Under the pieces are notes generated by a model that saw only the letters and a list, made by a program, of their open reading frames with translations, was not told the DNA's origin and did no database searches. From positions 1 through 53,092 of the forward strand of contig DIYI01000016.1 in the NCBI GenBank assembly GCA_002428965.1: a stretch of 53,092 nt of DNA, in the 5' to 3' direction. Shown here in pieces: positions 44,667 to 53,092 of this stretch. Each line of letters starts with the position of its first letter. Position 1 is the stretch's first letter. The translations under genes and the position numbers were made by a program. The DNA is from Jejuia sp. UBA6058 (lineage in GTDB: Bacteria; Bacteroidota; Bacteroidia; Flavobacteriales; Flavobacteriaceae).

Positions 44667-45848
44667 ATGAAGAAAGCACTACTTTTTACAGTTGTATTAG
44701 CATTACTGGTATCTTGTAATGCTAGAAAGCAGGTGGAAACTGCTGTAAACACTGGCAATTACGACCAAGCCATTACCACGGCTTTAAATAAACTTAGGAA
44801 AAACAAAGACAAAAAACGTAAAAGCGACTATGTGGTTATGCTGCAGGAGGCTTACTACAAAGTTGTAGAGCGTGATTTAAGCACTATTGCCCATCTAAAA
44901 AAAGACAATAATCCTGTAACACTAAAGCAGGTTTATGAAATGTATGTTGATTTAGATGCGCGACAGGAAGCGATAAAACCTATTTTGCCTTTATACGTGA
45001 ATGGCAAAAACATAACTTTTGATTTTAATAATTACAGTGATGACATAATTGATAGCAAAACACAATTGGCAGATTATCTTTATGAAAAAGGTATTGAATT
45101 ATTAGAGGCCGATGACAAACAGATTATTAGAGAAGCCTATGGCGAACTATCTTACTTGGAGCATATTAGTCCTAATTACGAAAATACACGTGAGTTATTG
45201 GCAGAAGCGCATGAGCGCGGAAAAGACTATGTATTGGTTGCTATAAACAACCAAACAGAACAGGTTATTCCTGCGCGCTTAGAGGAGGAATTATTAAACT
45301 TTGACACTTATGGCTTAAATAAATTTTGGAGTGAATACCACGCCAATAGACAGCCTAATCGTAATTACGATTTTGCAATGCAATTGAATTTACGACAAAT
45401 TAATGTATCACCTGAGCGCATTAATCAGCGTGAATTATTGAGAGAGCGAGAAATTAGTGATGGTTGGGAATACGAAAAAGATAAAAACGGTAATGTGGCT
45501 AAAGACAGCTTAGGTAACGATATTAAGTTTGAAAAGTTTATAAATATAAAAGCTCGCTTGTATGAAACTATACAAACCAAATCTGCCCAAGTAATTGCAG
45601 ATGTGGTATATTTAGATAACCACAATCAACAAACTCTAGATACCTTTACTATCGATAGTGGTTTTATATTCGAGCATATTTTTGCAAGATTTAGAGGTGA
45701 TAAACGCGCTTTATTACCAGAAGACAGACAATTACTGAATAACAGACAACTACCCTTCCCGAGTAACGAGCAAATGGTGTTTGATACTGGTGAAGATTTA
45801 AAACTTCAGCTCAAGGATATTATTAATTCGTATTCGGTGCGACTTTAG
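44667..45848 (+). CDS. TPR-like lipoprotein of unknown function
   Basis: 393 residues with a lipoprotein signal (LLFTVVLALLVSC, lipid-bearing Cys17). After it come helical repeats of tetratricopeptide style (VNTGNYDQAITTALNKLRK), a predicted mostly helical middle, and a C-terminal half richer in beta structure. It is probably anchored in the outer membrane facing the periplasm or surface. No enzyme motif is seen. It is monocistronic, closed by the terminator at 45857-45885. Confidence 0.8.
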   Translation: MKKALLFTVVLALLVSCNARKQVETAVNTGNYDQAITTALNKLRKNKDKKRKSDYVVMLQEAYYKVVERDLSTIAHLKKDNNPVTLKQVYEMYVDLDARQEAIKPILPLYVNGKNITFDFNNYSDDIIDSKTQLADYLYEKGIELLEADDKQIIREAYGELSYLEHISPNYENTRELLAEAHERGKDYVLVAINNQTEQVIPARLEEELLNFDTYGLNKFWSEYHANRQPNRNYDFAMQLNLRQINVSPERINQRELLREREISDGWEYEKDKNGNVAKDSLGNDIKFEKFINIKARLYETIQTKSAQVIADVVYLDNHNQQTLDTFTIDSGFIFEHIFARFRGDKRALLPEDRQLLNNRQLPFPSNEQMVFDTGEDLKLQLKDIINSYSVRL

Positions 45849-45856
45849 ATAAAAAC

Positions 45857-45885
45857 AAAACTCCCAAATTACTTTTGGGAGTTTT
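45857..45885. terminator. Terminator after the lipoprotein gene
   Basis: AAAACTCCCAAA (45857-45868) pairs with TTTGGGAGTTTT (45874-45885), 12 bp with a 5-nt loop, U-rich on both strands. It lies between convergent genes and could serve both. Confidence 0.85.
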
Positions 45886-45922
45886 TATTAGTTCTAAGAT
45901 TCGATTTATTATTCCGTTTATA

Positions 45923-47407
45923 TTATTCCACTTTAAATTTAGGGCTTGTAATCTGTAAAAAACAATCTGGGTTAGGTTTAATATTAGGATCGTTAAAAAA
46001 ATCATTCGCAGCTTTCATTGCACAAGGATTACTCCAATTTGTTGTAGGCCCATGCTTCCAACCTTTAAAAACTATGTGGTAACTATTCGTTAGATTTTTT
46101 GACATTGCTTTAGCCCATTTAACAGGTGTTTCGTTGTCATATTCACCACTTATTAAAAGAGTTGGAATCGTGCTTTTAAAAGATTGATTCTCAATTTCAG
46201 ACACTTTTTCTACTTTCCAAATGTTACATATTTCATTATCAAAAACTGCTGGTGATAACCCACTAACTTCTGGATATTTATTTGTTTCAATTGCTATTTT
46301 TTCTTGAGAATTAAATGGATTCTCCTCAGCACACCAAACAGAGAGACGCATTCCCATTCCAATCCCATCTCCGGGCTCTTTAAATAAATATTGAAGTTTT
46401 TCCGCAATTGAAGTTAAATCATTATTCAATAATTTATTTATTTCATAAGGAATGTTAGGCACATCACCCGTGTAGGCAGAAGTGAAAACAATAATCAAAT
46501 CCTCCCCTTTCAGGTAAAACGTTTCCTGTTTCCCATTATTAGGATTTTCTACTTGCACTATGAGAGGATTAACTGATTTCTCTTTTAAATATTTATGAAA
46601 TCGATTTTTTATATCTGGAAACGCACTATTGCAAGTATTATTAGTTTCACAATCGTTAAGTAATCTATCCAAAGCATCCAAAAGATTACTAGCACTTTCT
46701 TCATCGTAATTAACTTCTAAAGGAAGTGCCGAATCCATTACTACGCTTCTAATTTTCTTCGGATAATCTCGCATCAAAACTTGTCCTATCTTGGTACTGT
46801 AAGACATCGTAAGCAAATTGTATTTTTCTATTTCCAGAACACTTATTAAATCATTAATGTCAGCCGCTATTTGGTTTGTAGTATAACTACTTAAATCAAC
46901 TCCTTTTTTTCTTAAACTCTCGCTACAATCTTTTGCTGCTTTTTGAAAAAGGCTATCGGTTTTTGTGACATCAAAATTTGGAAGATTAGATTCGTACACA
47001 GCCCTTGCCCATTCTGGACAATCTAAACTTGGTTGTGCATATTGGGTGCCTCTTTGCTCAAATAATATAAAATCTCTATCATCAAGATACTTGTAATACT
47101 TCATATACTTTGATGCTCGCATTGAAGTATAACCAGGACCTCCAACCGTATATATTATTGGGTCAGGTTTAGGGTTTTTACTTCTACTTTTGAATATATA
47201 AATGGGCAATTTTATTCTATTACCATTAGGCTTATTTCTATTCTCGAGTACTTCTAAATATCCAAAAGTATAGTCTTGATCTTTAGGAATTTTATGAGTA
47301 GTTGTATTAGATTCGGTAAATGTTGGAATAAAATGCTTTTTTGGGGCAATATTTGACGAACAAGACAAACAAGCGCAAATACAAATAACTATTACAATAT
47401 ACTTCAA
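45923..47407 (-). CDS. Secreted alpha/beta-hydrolase, TAP/prolyl-aminopeptidase-like
   Basis: 494 residues. The N-terminus is a hydrophobic signal with cysteines (VIVICICACLSC) and probably a lipoprotein. Then the fold appears: PIIYTVGGPGYTSM (oxyanion region), FILFEQRGTQYAQPSLDCPE, the nucleophile elbow LLTMSYSTKIG, the Asp in LLISGEYDNETPVKWA and the His in FKGWKHGPTTNW. The elbow lacks the usual glycines of G-x-S-x-G but keeps the serine. The family (S33) includes tripeptidyl aminopeptidase-like secreted peptidases. Substrate unknown; a Crp-family regulator gene is adjacent. Confidence 0.82.
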   Translation of the reverse strand: MKYIVIVICICACLSCSSNIAPKKHFIPTFTESNTTTHKIPKDQDYTFGYLEVLENRNKPNGNRIKLPIYIFKSRSKNPKPDPIIYTVGGPGYTSMRASKYMKYYKYLDDRDFILFEQRGTQYAQPSLDCPEWARAVYESNLPNFDVTKTDSLFQKAAKDCSESLRKKGVDLSSYTTNQIAADINDLISVLEIEKYNLLTMSYSTKIGQVLMRDYPKKIRSVVMDSALPLEVNYDEESASNLLDALDRLLNDCETNNTCNSAFPDIKNRFHKYLKEKSVNPLIVQVENPNNGKQETFYLKGEDLIIVFTSAYTGDVPNIPYEINKLLNNDLTSIAEKLQYLFKEPGDGIGMGMRLSVWCAEENPFNSQEKIAIETNKYPEVSGLSPAVFDNEICNIWKVEKVSEIENQSFKSTIPTLLISGEYDNETPVKWAKAMSKNLTNSYHIVFKGWKHGPTTNWSNPCAMKAANDFFNDPNIKPNPDCFLQITSPKFKVE

Positions 47408-47476
47408 ACTAAACGGTTTTAGGATTAATTACCGCACAAAATAAATACAGCTAAAACTTAAAAACATTCGCATTTG

Positions 47477-48037
47477 TTAAGAAATAACTTGTTTTTTAAT
47501 TCTGCTTAGGCTTTGCTCTGATACTCCTAAATATGATGCTATATGTTTTTGAGCTACTCTTTGAATAAGATCAGGACTTGTTTTCATCAACAGCTCATAT
47601 CTTTCAGTTAAATTATGTAGCTGAAGATTAGCTAATTTCGTTACCGTTGCTAAAAAAGCCTTTTCTGCAATTATTCTTCCCAAAGTTTCAAGTTGATGTG
47701 ATTTAGAATAAACATCTAAAAGAGCGTTTTTTTGAAATTCAAGATAAACCGTATCCTCTATTGCCTGAATATAGATTTGACTTGGCGACTCTGTCAAAAA
47801 ACTTGTAAAATCCGTTGCAAACCAATTAGCAAAATAAAAATGATGTGTAAAATCTTGTCCATCAACAAGTTTATAACCTCGAAGAAGTCCTTCTTTCAGA
47901 AACAATATCTTATTTGCAGGTTTTTCTGGATAGAATAATAATTGATTCTTTCGAACTTTCTTTTCAGTTGCAATACTCATTAACAATTGATAGCTCTTAT
48001 CTGAAATTTTTAAATGCGACTGAATTGTTCCTTTCAT
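47477..48037 (-). CDS. Crp/Fnr-family transcriptional regulator
   Basis: 186 residues: an N-terminal cyclic-nucleotide-binding-like barrel (KILFLKEGLLRGYKLVDGQ, about 40-60), a dimer helix and a C-terminal HTH (HIASYLGVSEQSLSRIKKQV). No Fe-S cysteines and no nucleotide-binding arginine is evident, so its ligand is unknown. It lies 69 bp before the alpha/beta-hydrolase gene on the same strand and may control it. It is much shorter than, and not closely similar to, the sulfur-module regulator encoded at 25681. Confidence 0.88.
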   Translation of the reverse strand: MKGTIQSHLKISDKSYQLLMSIATEKKVRKNQLLFYPEKPANKILFLKEGLLRGYKLVDGQDFTHHFYFANWFATDFTSFLTESPSQIYIQAIEDTVYLEFQKNALLDVYSKSHQLETLGRIIAEKAFLATVTKLANLQLHNLTERYELLMKTSPDLIQRVAQKHIASYLGVSEQSLSRIKKQVIS

Positions 48038-48120
48038 TTTTATTTAAAATATCCAATAATTATTCTTACCCTTTCCAAATATGCACCCTAAAATCGACCT
48101 TTACACTTTAGGAAACTAAG

Positions 48121-48157
48121 TTCTGATTTTAGAGGTAAAAAACCTATATAATCAGAA
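48121..48157 (-). other. Long imperfect hairpin in the gap before the Crp-like gene
   Basis: TTCTGATT (48121-48128) pairs with AATCAGAA (48150-48157); inner AGGT (48133-48136) pairs with ACCT (48142-48145). No U run follows on either strand, so it is not a clear terminator; it may be a leader structure or operator in the 254-bp gap at 48038-48291, which otherwise holds no gene. Confidence 0.4.
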
Positions 48158-48291
48158 TATTCTTTTAAATAAAGCATTTCACCTTAGAGTAGTTACATAA
48201 GTAATATTATACAGCAAAAAAGAACTCTATCTTAAAGTGATTATGATTTATACCCAAAACACAAAAACAAGTTCAGAGCAACAATTGTCTC

Positions 48292-50373
48292 TCAAAAAGG
48301 CACATCGCAAACCACTTCCAAAGTCTCCTTAGTAATAGGATGCACAAATGAAATGCGTTCTGCATGTAAACACAACCGATCTCCACGTTTTCCATATAAA
48401 TCATCTCCAACAATCGGACAGTTTAATCCATCTGTATGCGCCGCATGTACACGTAATTGATGAGTACGTCCTGTAATAGGATAAAAATGAATGCGAGTTT
48501 TACCATCTTCTACTGCAACCACCTCGAACTTTGTTTTAGCGGGTTTACCATGTTGGTAACACACTAATTGCTGCGGACGGTTATCTAAATCAACTCGCAA
48601 CGGTAAATCAATAATGCCCTCTTTTTGAGCTATTTCACCATCCAGAAGAGCTACATAGCGCTTTTTCACAGTACGCTCAATAAATTGCCTTTGAAGATTT
48701 TTATGTGTTTTTTCATTTTTGGCCACTAATAATAATCCCGAGGTAGACATATCTAAACGATGTACTAATAATGGTCCTTTAGCTTTTGGCAAATAACGAC
48801 GCATTCTTGTTAATACCGATTCTTGAATATACTTACCTGGTACAGATAAAAACTCAGGCGGTTTATCTGCGAGCAATAAATAATCATCTTCATACACAAT
48901 CTCTAAAGGGTCTTTATACTCCACCACTGCGTCTACAGGATTGTCTTCAACAACCAAACCTTGCATCATATGTCCTAAAATGGGTTCGCATTTACTTCTG
49001 CAAGATGGATAAAATTGTTTGTGTTTTCGCACTTCAGATTTTGGTGAAGCACCCCACCAAAACTCAGCCATAGCAATAGGCTTTAAACCATTTTCATAAG
49101 CATATTGAAATAGTTTGGGAGCAGCACATTCTCCAGAACCTGCTGGTGGCGGTACCTGGGCATCATCAAAAATATCAAGCAAGTCTTTAGTGGCTCCTTT
49201 AGCATTTAGAAAGCGATAATTTTGATGCAATCTTTTCTGTAAGGAAGCTGACAATGTAGCCCGCTCTTGTTTAAGCGTTTCAATTGGAACCTCAATATTA
49301 ACCAATGCCGCTTTCAATTTTTGTATTCTTGCGGCTCCTTCCGACTTTAAATCCTTCAAACGGAAATGATAGAAAATACTTTGTTGTTTTAAATCCTTAT
49401 CCAAAACTTCAAACTCCGCTTTAGATAATTTTTGCTGTGCATTTTCTCTTTGTGCTTTTCTTTCAGATTTCCGCTTCTTAATTTCAGCTTTAAATCGTTT
49501 CAATTCTGCTTCAAAACTAGATACTGCTTTTTCCAAATTAAGTTTCGCTTTGCTTAAAGTTTCAGAGTGTTCTAAAGCTTCAATCTCCGCATTTAATTGG
49601 TTTAACTCAGCCTCTCCCTTTTTATAAAATCCGTTTTCATCTAAAGTATCAAACACCGTTGGTACAAAGCCCTTATGGTAATTACTTTCTGCAAGTTTCC
49701 CCGAAAAAGCAGCCAAATACCCTAATTCCCCTTTGGTATTTTGCACCACCATCACCCCAAACATTTTACCAATTACTAAACCTTTTGCAGCAGATTGCAG
49801 CCCAAAGTTATGCTCAAAATCGGTTTGAGTATCCAAATAATTCTGTAAATCTTCAGCAGCCTGCATACTCAAAGCATGCGGCACATAACAAAAAGGAAAA
49901 GTGAATTTCTCAGGTAATTCAAAAGTCTCATCAACCTCTAACAGATGAAAAAACGAATCAGTAAATTTAGGGTTTACATCTTTTAAAAAATCTCCAGAAA
50001 TAATTTGTGGCTCATCGACGATTTTCTGGTTGTAAAGATACATCCAAGTGGTTAGAGCAGTGCTATTTTCAAGAAAAACTTCGGCCTGCACTCTTTTAAA
50101 TAAACTTGATGCTATATTATTTTGGTAAAAACCTTCGTATTCATCTAGCGTTTCAAAAACTTTGGATGCAGATCTTAATTTAAAAACAGTCCCATACACC
50201 TTATCCTTTTGATCGGGGCTCTCCACCACACCAGGAAACCACGAAATTTTATAAAGCTTACCACATATAAAACCTTTACCAACAACTTCAGAATGCTGGA
50301 TCAAAAAACGCGACATCTCATTATTGGCTGCCGTTTGCAACGTTCCGTATACAAAAAGGTATTCTAGGTTCAA
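48292..50373 (-). CDS. GGCT-domain fused to RluA-family pseudouridine synthase
   Basis: 693 residues in three parts. Residues 1-125 are a gamma-glutamylcyclotransferase-like (GGCT) domain, with LFVYGTLQ (YGTL 9-12) and the acid residues in LDEYEGF (Glu78, Glu80). Residues about 150-480 are the long N-terminal extension of some RluA proteins, with a highly charged coiled coil (255-385) and a conserved PPPAGSGECAAPKLFQYA, FWWGASPKSEVR and Cys458/Cys462 region. Residues 490-693 are the RluA catalytic domain with HRLDMSTSGLLLVAK (catalytic Asp541) and RTHQLRVHAA. It should modify rRNA or tRNA uridine. It follows ytxJ by 12 bp. Confidence 0.9.
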   Translation of the reverse strand: MNLEYLFVYGTLQTAANNEMSRFLIQHSEVVGKGFICGKLYKISWFPGVVESPDQKDKVYGTVFKLRSASKVFETLDEYEGFYQNNIASSLFKRVQAEVFLENSTALTTWMYLYNQKIVDEPQIISGDFLKDVNPKFTDSFFHLLEVDETFELPEKFTFPFCYVPHALSMQAAEDLQNYLDTQTDFEHNFGLQSAAKGLVIGKMFGVMVVQNTKGELGYLAAFSGKLAESNYHKGFVPTVFDTLDENGFYKKGEAELNQLNAEIEALEHSETLSKAKLNLEKAVSSFEAELKRFKAEIKKRKSERKAQRENAQQKLSKAEFEVLDKDLKQQSIFYHFRLKDLKSEGAARIQKLKAALVNIEVPIETLKQERATLSASLQKRLHQNYRFLNAKGATKDLLDIFDDAQVPPPAGSGECAAPKLFQYAYENGLKPIAMAEFWWGASPKSEVRKHKQFYPSCRSKCEPILGHMMQGLVVEDNPVDAVVEYKDPLEIVYEDDYLLLADKPPEFLSVPGKYIQESVLTRMRRYLPKAKGPLLVHRLDMSTSGLLLVAKNEKTHKNLQRQFIERTVKKRYVALLDGEIAQKEGIIDLPLRVDLDNRPQQLVCYQHGKPAKTKFEVVAVEDGKTRIHFYPITGRTHQLRVHAAHTDGLNCPIVGDDLYGKRGDRLCLHAERISFVHPITKETLEVVCDVPF

Positions 50374-50385
50374 AAAAGAAAAACT

Positions 50386-50775
50386 TTACACAAATCTAGA
50401 CAAATCTACCTGATTTATCTGCCCGTGAGACGCATGAGCTATCAACTTACCATTGCGAATTACCAAAAGTTGCGGAGATTCATGCACCAACTGAAACGCA
50501 TACCCCACCTCGTTAGATACCTCTCTATAACTTAATATATCCAGATAATACAAATCCAGATTTTTTTCACTCAAATTAAAATCATTTATAAACTGTCGCT
50601 GCACCATACTACTTATGCCACAGCGTGTAGAATGTTTAAAAATAACCTGCGTTTTTATGCTAGATTTTTGGCGTATATAATCAATCTGCTGTAAATCATT
50701 TAACGGAATCCATGGCAAAATCTTCTCTTCTTTTACCACTTTCTCTCCTCCAAAAATTTTATTCAAAAATCCCAT
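50386..50775 (-). CDS. ytxJ: YtxJ-family (bacilliredoxin-like) thioredoxin-fold protein
   Basis: 129 residues with a thioredoxin fold and one active cysteine, Cys52 in FKHSTRCGISSMV, and the cis-proline region ESPQLLVIRNGKL. This is the YtxJ (DUF2847) family, tied to bacillithiol redox in Firmicutes and Bacteroidota: it may reduce bacillithiolated proteins by a monothiol mechanism. It opens the operon with the GGCT-RluA gene. If bacillithiol is made here, the synthesis genes are outside the window. Confidence 0.88.
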   Translation of the reverse strand: MGFLNKIFGGEKVVKEEKILPWIPLNDLQQIDYIRQKSSIKTQVIFKHSTRCGISSMVQRQFINDFNLSEKNLDLYYLDILSYREVSNEVGYAFQLVHESPQLLVIRNGKLIAHASHGQINQVDLSRFV

Positions 50776-50841
50776 GCATTGCTATGTTTTAGTTCTTTAA
50801 AATTCAAACGAAAAATATGTGTTTTTAGTGTTTGCTATTTT

Positions 50842-50932
50842 GGGCGCTACCACAAGGGTCGGGCTTTCCGTTAATAGTTTTGCCTCGATGCACGCCTCGG
50901 CAAAAGCTAACCACTGCAATCCCTAACGCACC
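50842..50932 (+). repeat. Dispersed intergenic repeat family A, copy 2
   Basis: It starts GGGCGCTACC and ends CAATCCCTAACGCACC. An inner hairpin (GTTA and TTTTGCC of 50870-50884 with GGCAAAA and TAAC of 50899-50911) gives a structured centre that differs from copy 1. The ends pair (GCGCTA at 50844-50849, TAACGC at 50924-50929) with one mismatch. It lies in the 338-bp gap 50776-51113 between divergent ytxJ and clpB; the rest of the gap shows no gene and no clear heat-shock promoter. Confidence 0.7.
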
Positions 50933-51113
50933 ACTCAAGCGAGCTTACTCCAACCTTAAGTCGCCTTTATTCCTTAACCTTACACTGACTAAAAGTCACG
51001 CTTTTTCAATAATTTCAAGACATTTTGTCTCAAAATAACGCTCTTAAAGAATTGGTAAGATAATTGACCTACTCTAGACGCAAAATTAAAGAAAAAGAAA
51101 GTAAACATATATC

Positions 51114-53092
51114 ATGAACTTTAACAATTATACTATAAAATCTCAAGAAGCCATACAGCAAGCACAACAGGTTGCACAAGGTTTCGGACATCAACAAATA
51201 GAAAACGAACATCTATTTAAAGGCATTTTCGAAGTTGATGAAAACGTATTGCCCTTCATTCTAAAAAAACTGAATGTAAACGTGGCAATTTTAAAACAAG
51301 CACTAGATAAACAGTTAGAAAGTTTTTCAAAAGTATCAGGAACAGATGTGATGCTATCTCGGGAAGCTGGAAAAAGCCTTACCGAAGCATCAGTTATTGC
51401 CAAAAAAATGAACGATGAGTTTGTTTCCATAGAGCATTTAATTTTAGCAGTATTTAAATCCAACAGCAAAATTGGTCAAATGCTAAAAGACCAAGGTGTT
51501 ACTGAAAAAGGATTAAAAGCAGCTATTGAAGAATTGCGTAAAGGCGAAAATGTAACCTCTCAAAGTCAAGAGGAAACCTATAATTCATTATCAAAATACG
51601 CTAAAAACCTGAATCAATTAGCCAAGGATGGCAAGTTAGATCCGGTGATAGGTCGTGATGAGGAAATAAGACGTATTCTTCAAATTTTATCCAGAAGAAC
51701 CAAAAACAACCCAATTCTTGTGGGAGAACCTGGTACTGGTAAAACAGCAATTGCTGAAGGTTTAGCGCACAGAATTATTGATGGCGATATTCCGGAAAAC
51801 TTAAAGGACAAGCAAATTTTCGCTCTGGATATGGGTGCTTTAATCGCTGGTGCTAAATACAAAGGTGAATTTGAGGAGCGTTTAAAAGCGGTAATTAAAG
51901 AGGTAACTACTAGCGACGGTGATATCGTACTATTTATTGACGAAATACATACACTTGTTGGTGCCGGCGGCGGACAAGGCGCTATGGATGCGGCTAACAT
52001 TTTAAAACCTGCACTGGCCCGTGGCGAACTAAGAGCCATTGGTGCAACAACGCTAGATGAATACCAAAAATATTTTGAAAAAGACAAGGCTTTAGAGCGT
52101 CGTTTCCAAAAAGTAATGGTAGATGAGCCAGATACAGAGAGCGCCATTTCTATACTTAGAGGTATTAAAGAAAAATACGAAACGCATCATAAAGTTCGCA
52201 TTAAAGACGAAGCTATCATTGGTGCAGTAGAATTATCACAACGCTACATTACCAACAGATTTTTACCAGATAAAGCTATCGACTTAATGGATGAAGCTGC
52301 TTCAAAACTGCGTATGGAAATCAATTCCAAACCCGAAGAATTAGATGTTTTGGATAGAAAAATAATGCAGTTAGAAATTGAGATTGAGGCGATTAAACGC
52401 GAAAAAGACGAGCTAAAATTAAAATCTCTAAGAGCCGATTTAGCGAATTTAAAGGAGCAACGCAATGAAATAAATGCCAAATGGAAATCCGAAAAAGAAG
52501 TGGTAGACAATATTCAAAACACAAAACAAGATATTGAAAACTACAAATTGGAAGCTGAAAAAGCTGAACGCGAAGGCGATTATGGCAAAGTTGCAGAATT
52601 ACGCTATGGTAAGATCAAGGAGGCACAGGAACAGCTTGAAGTGTATCAAAAACAGTTGCAGGAACAATCTAAAAACTCATTAATTAAAGAAGAAGTAACC
52701 CATGATGATATTGCCGAAGTTGTTGCAAAATGGACCGGAATTCCTGTTACCAAAATGCTTCAAAGTGATCGTGAAAAGCTATTGAAATTGGAAGATGAAT
52801 TACACAAACGTGTCGTTGGGCAAGAAGAAGCGATTGAAGCGGTAAGTGATGCTGTTCGCAGAAGTCGTGCAGGTTTACAAAACCCAAAGAAACCTATTGG
52901 TACATTCCTGTTTCTAGGAACTACAGGTGTGGGTAAAACAGAATTAGCCAAAGCTTTGGCAGAATATCTGTTTGACGACGAAAGTGCAATGACTAGAATA
53001 GATATGAGCGAATACCAGGAAAGGCATGCAGTAAGTCGCTTAGTGGGCGCACCTCCAGGATATGTGGGTTATGATGAAGGCGGACAATTAAC
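51114..53092 (+). CDS. clpB: ATP-dependent chaperone ClpB (5' part, window ends inside)
   Basis: The first 659 codons of a protein usually about 865 residues long. ClpB is a hexameric Hsp100 disaggregase that works with DnaK. The N-domain begins MNFNNYTIKSQEAIQQAQ; AAA-1 has Walker A GEPGTGKTAIAEG and Walker B IVLFIDEIHTL, with KYKGEFEERLK and GATTLDEYQKYFEKD; the coiled-coil M domain follows (QLEIEIEAIKREKDELK to EELRYGKIKEAQ-like region); AAA-2 begins with KWTGIPVTKML and Walker A GTTGVGKTELAK. The C-terminal domain is outside. The ATG at 51114 is the only suitable start. Confidence 0.97.
   Translation, partial: MNFNNYTIKSQEAIQQAQQVAQGFGHQQIENEHLFKGIFEVDENVLPFILKKLNVNVAILKQALDKQLESFSKVSGTDVMLSREAGKSLTEASVIAKKMNDEFVSIEHLILAVFKSNSKIGQMLKDQGVTEKGLKAAIEELRKGENVTSQSQEETYNSLSKYAKNLNQLAKDGKLDPVIGRDEEIRRILQILSRRTKNNPILVGEPGTGKTAIAEGLAHRIIDGDIPENLKDKQIFALDMGALIAGAKYKGEFEERLKAVIKEVTTSDGDIVLFIDEIHTLVGAGGGQGAMDAANILKPALARGELRAIGATTLDEYQKYFEKDKALERRFQKVMVDEPDTESAISILRGIKEKYETHHKVRIKDEAIIGAVELSQRYITNRFLPDKAIDLMDEAASKLRMEINSKPEELDVLDRKIMQLEIEIEAIKREKDELKLKSLRADLANLKEQRNEINAKWKSEKEVVDNIQNTKQDIENYKLEAEKAEREGDYGKVAELRYGKIKEAQEQLEVYQKQLQEQSKNSLIKEEVTHDDIAEVVAKWTGIPVTKMLQSDREKLLKLEDELHKRVVGQEEAIEAVSDAVRRSRAGLQNPKKPIGTFLFLGTTGVGKTELAKALAEYLFDDESAMTRIDMSEYQERHAVSRLVGAPPGYVGYDEGGQL

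Noticed and set aside
51191..52951. Several minus-strand reading frames across clpB
   Set aside because: They lie antisense to conserved ClpB codons and show no recognisable proteins.
1..53092. CRISPR arrays, tRNA or rRNA genes, transposases, phage genes
   Set aside because: No regular repeat-spacer pattern, no tRNA-like or rRNA-like segments and no integrase or transposase motif was seen on reading; a covariance search could still find a small RNA.

Overview
The window reads as a chromosome segment of a low-GC, probably marine, member of the Flavobacteriaceae (Bacteroidota). Evidence: AT-rich DNA, weak Shine-Dalgarno sites, promoter-like TAnnTTTG elements, many lipoproteins, DUF3667, DUF1599 and BT_3928-type proteins, and the neighbourhoods folP-lipoprotein-cdaA and tpiA-prmA-clpS. 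No rRNA, tRNA, CRISPR array, transposase or phage gene was seen. Genus cannot be fixed from sequence alone.

Layout. (1) 1-21.9 kb, all on the minus strand, is a Wzx/Wzy-type exopolysaccharide or capsule cluster. In transcription order: initiating polyprenyl-P hexose-1-P transferase, UpxY/NusG-like antiterminator, Wzc-type tyrosine kinase/co-polymerase, eight glycosyltransferases with a Wzy-like polymerase and a WcaF-like acetyltransferase among them, a VanZ-like protein, a WcaI-like glycosyltransferase, Wzx flippase, hexapeptide acyltransferase, a DUF2264 protein, a last glycosyltransferase and UDP-glucose dehydrogenase. No outer-membrane Wza exporter lies in the window. (2) 22.3-25.6 kb, divergent on the plus strand, is a four-gene CDP-sugar operon (rfbF, an SDR reductase/epimerase, rfbG, an RmlC-type epimerase), probably supplying a 6-deoxyhexose to that polymer. 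(3) 25.7-30.1 kb is a sulfur module: Crp/Fnr regulator, split YeeE/YedE pair, TSUP transporter, persulfide-dioxygenase/rhodanese fusion and a small CxxC metal-binding protein. Two matching Crp/Fnr-like palindromes sit at the same distance from the -7 elements of its two transcription units. (4) 30.1-39.9 kb is housekeeping: clpS, prmA, tpiA, a thioredoxin-like lipoprotein, an orphan peptide-type ABC permease, a DoxX/BT_3928 protein, DUF1599, then folP, a lipoprotein, the c-di-AMP synthase cdaA and two DUF3667 proteins. (5) 40.0-53.1 kb holds a GH16 glycosidase gene broken by one in-frame amber codon, an ABC exporter, truA, a phosphoesterase, a secreted alpha/beta hydrolase, another Crp-like regulator, a GGCT-RluA fusion, ytxJ, and the first three quarters of clpB, cut by the window end.

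Most notable: the paired Crp/Fnr sites of the sulfur module and its cysteine-containing regulator; a leader hairpin before the polysaccharide operon together with an UpxY lacking a recognisable KOW domain; the GGCT-pseudouridine synthase fusion; the amber-interrupted GH16 gene; an ABC permease that seems to need a CTG (or ATA) start; an SDR with YxxxH in place of YxxxK; and a dispersed roughly 90-bp intergenic repeat with paired ends.
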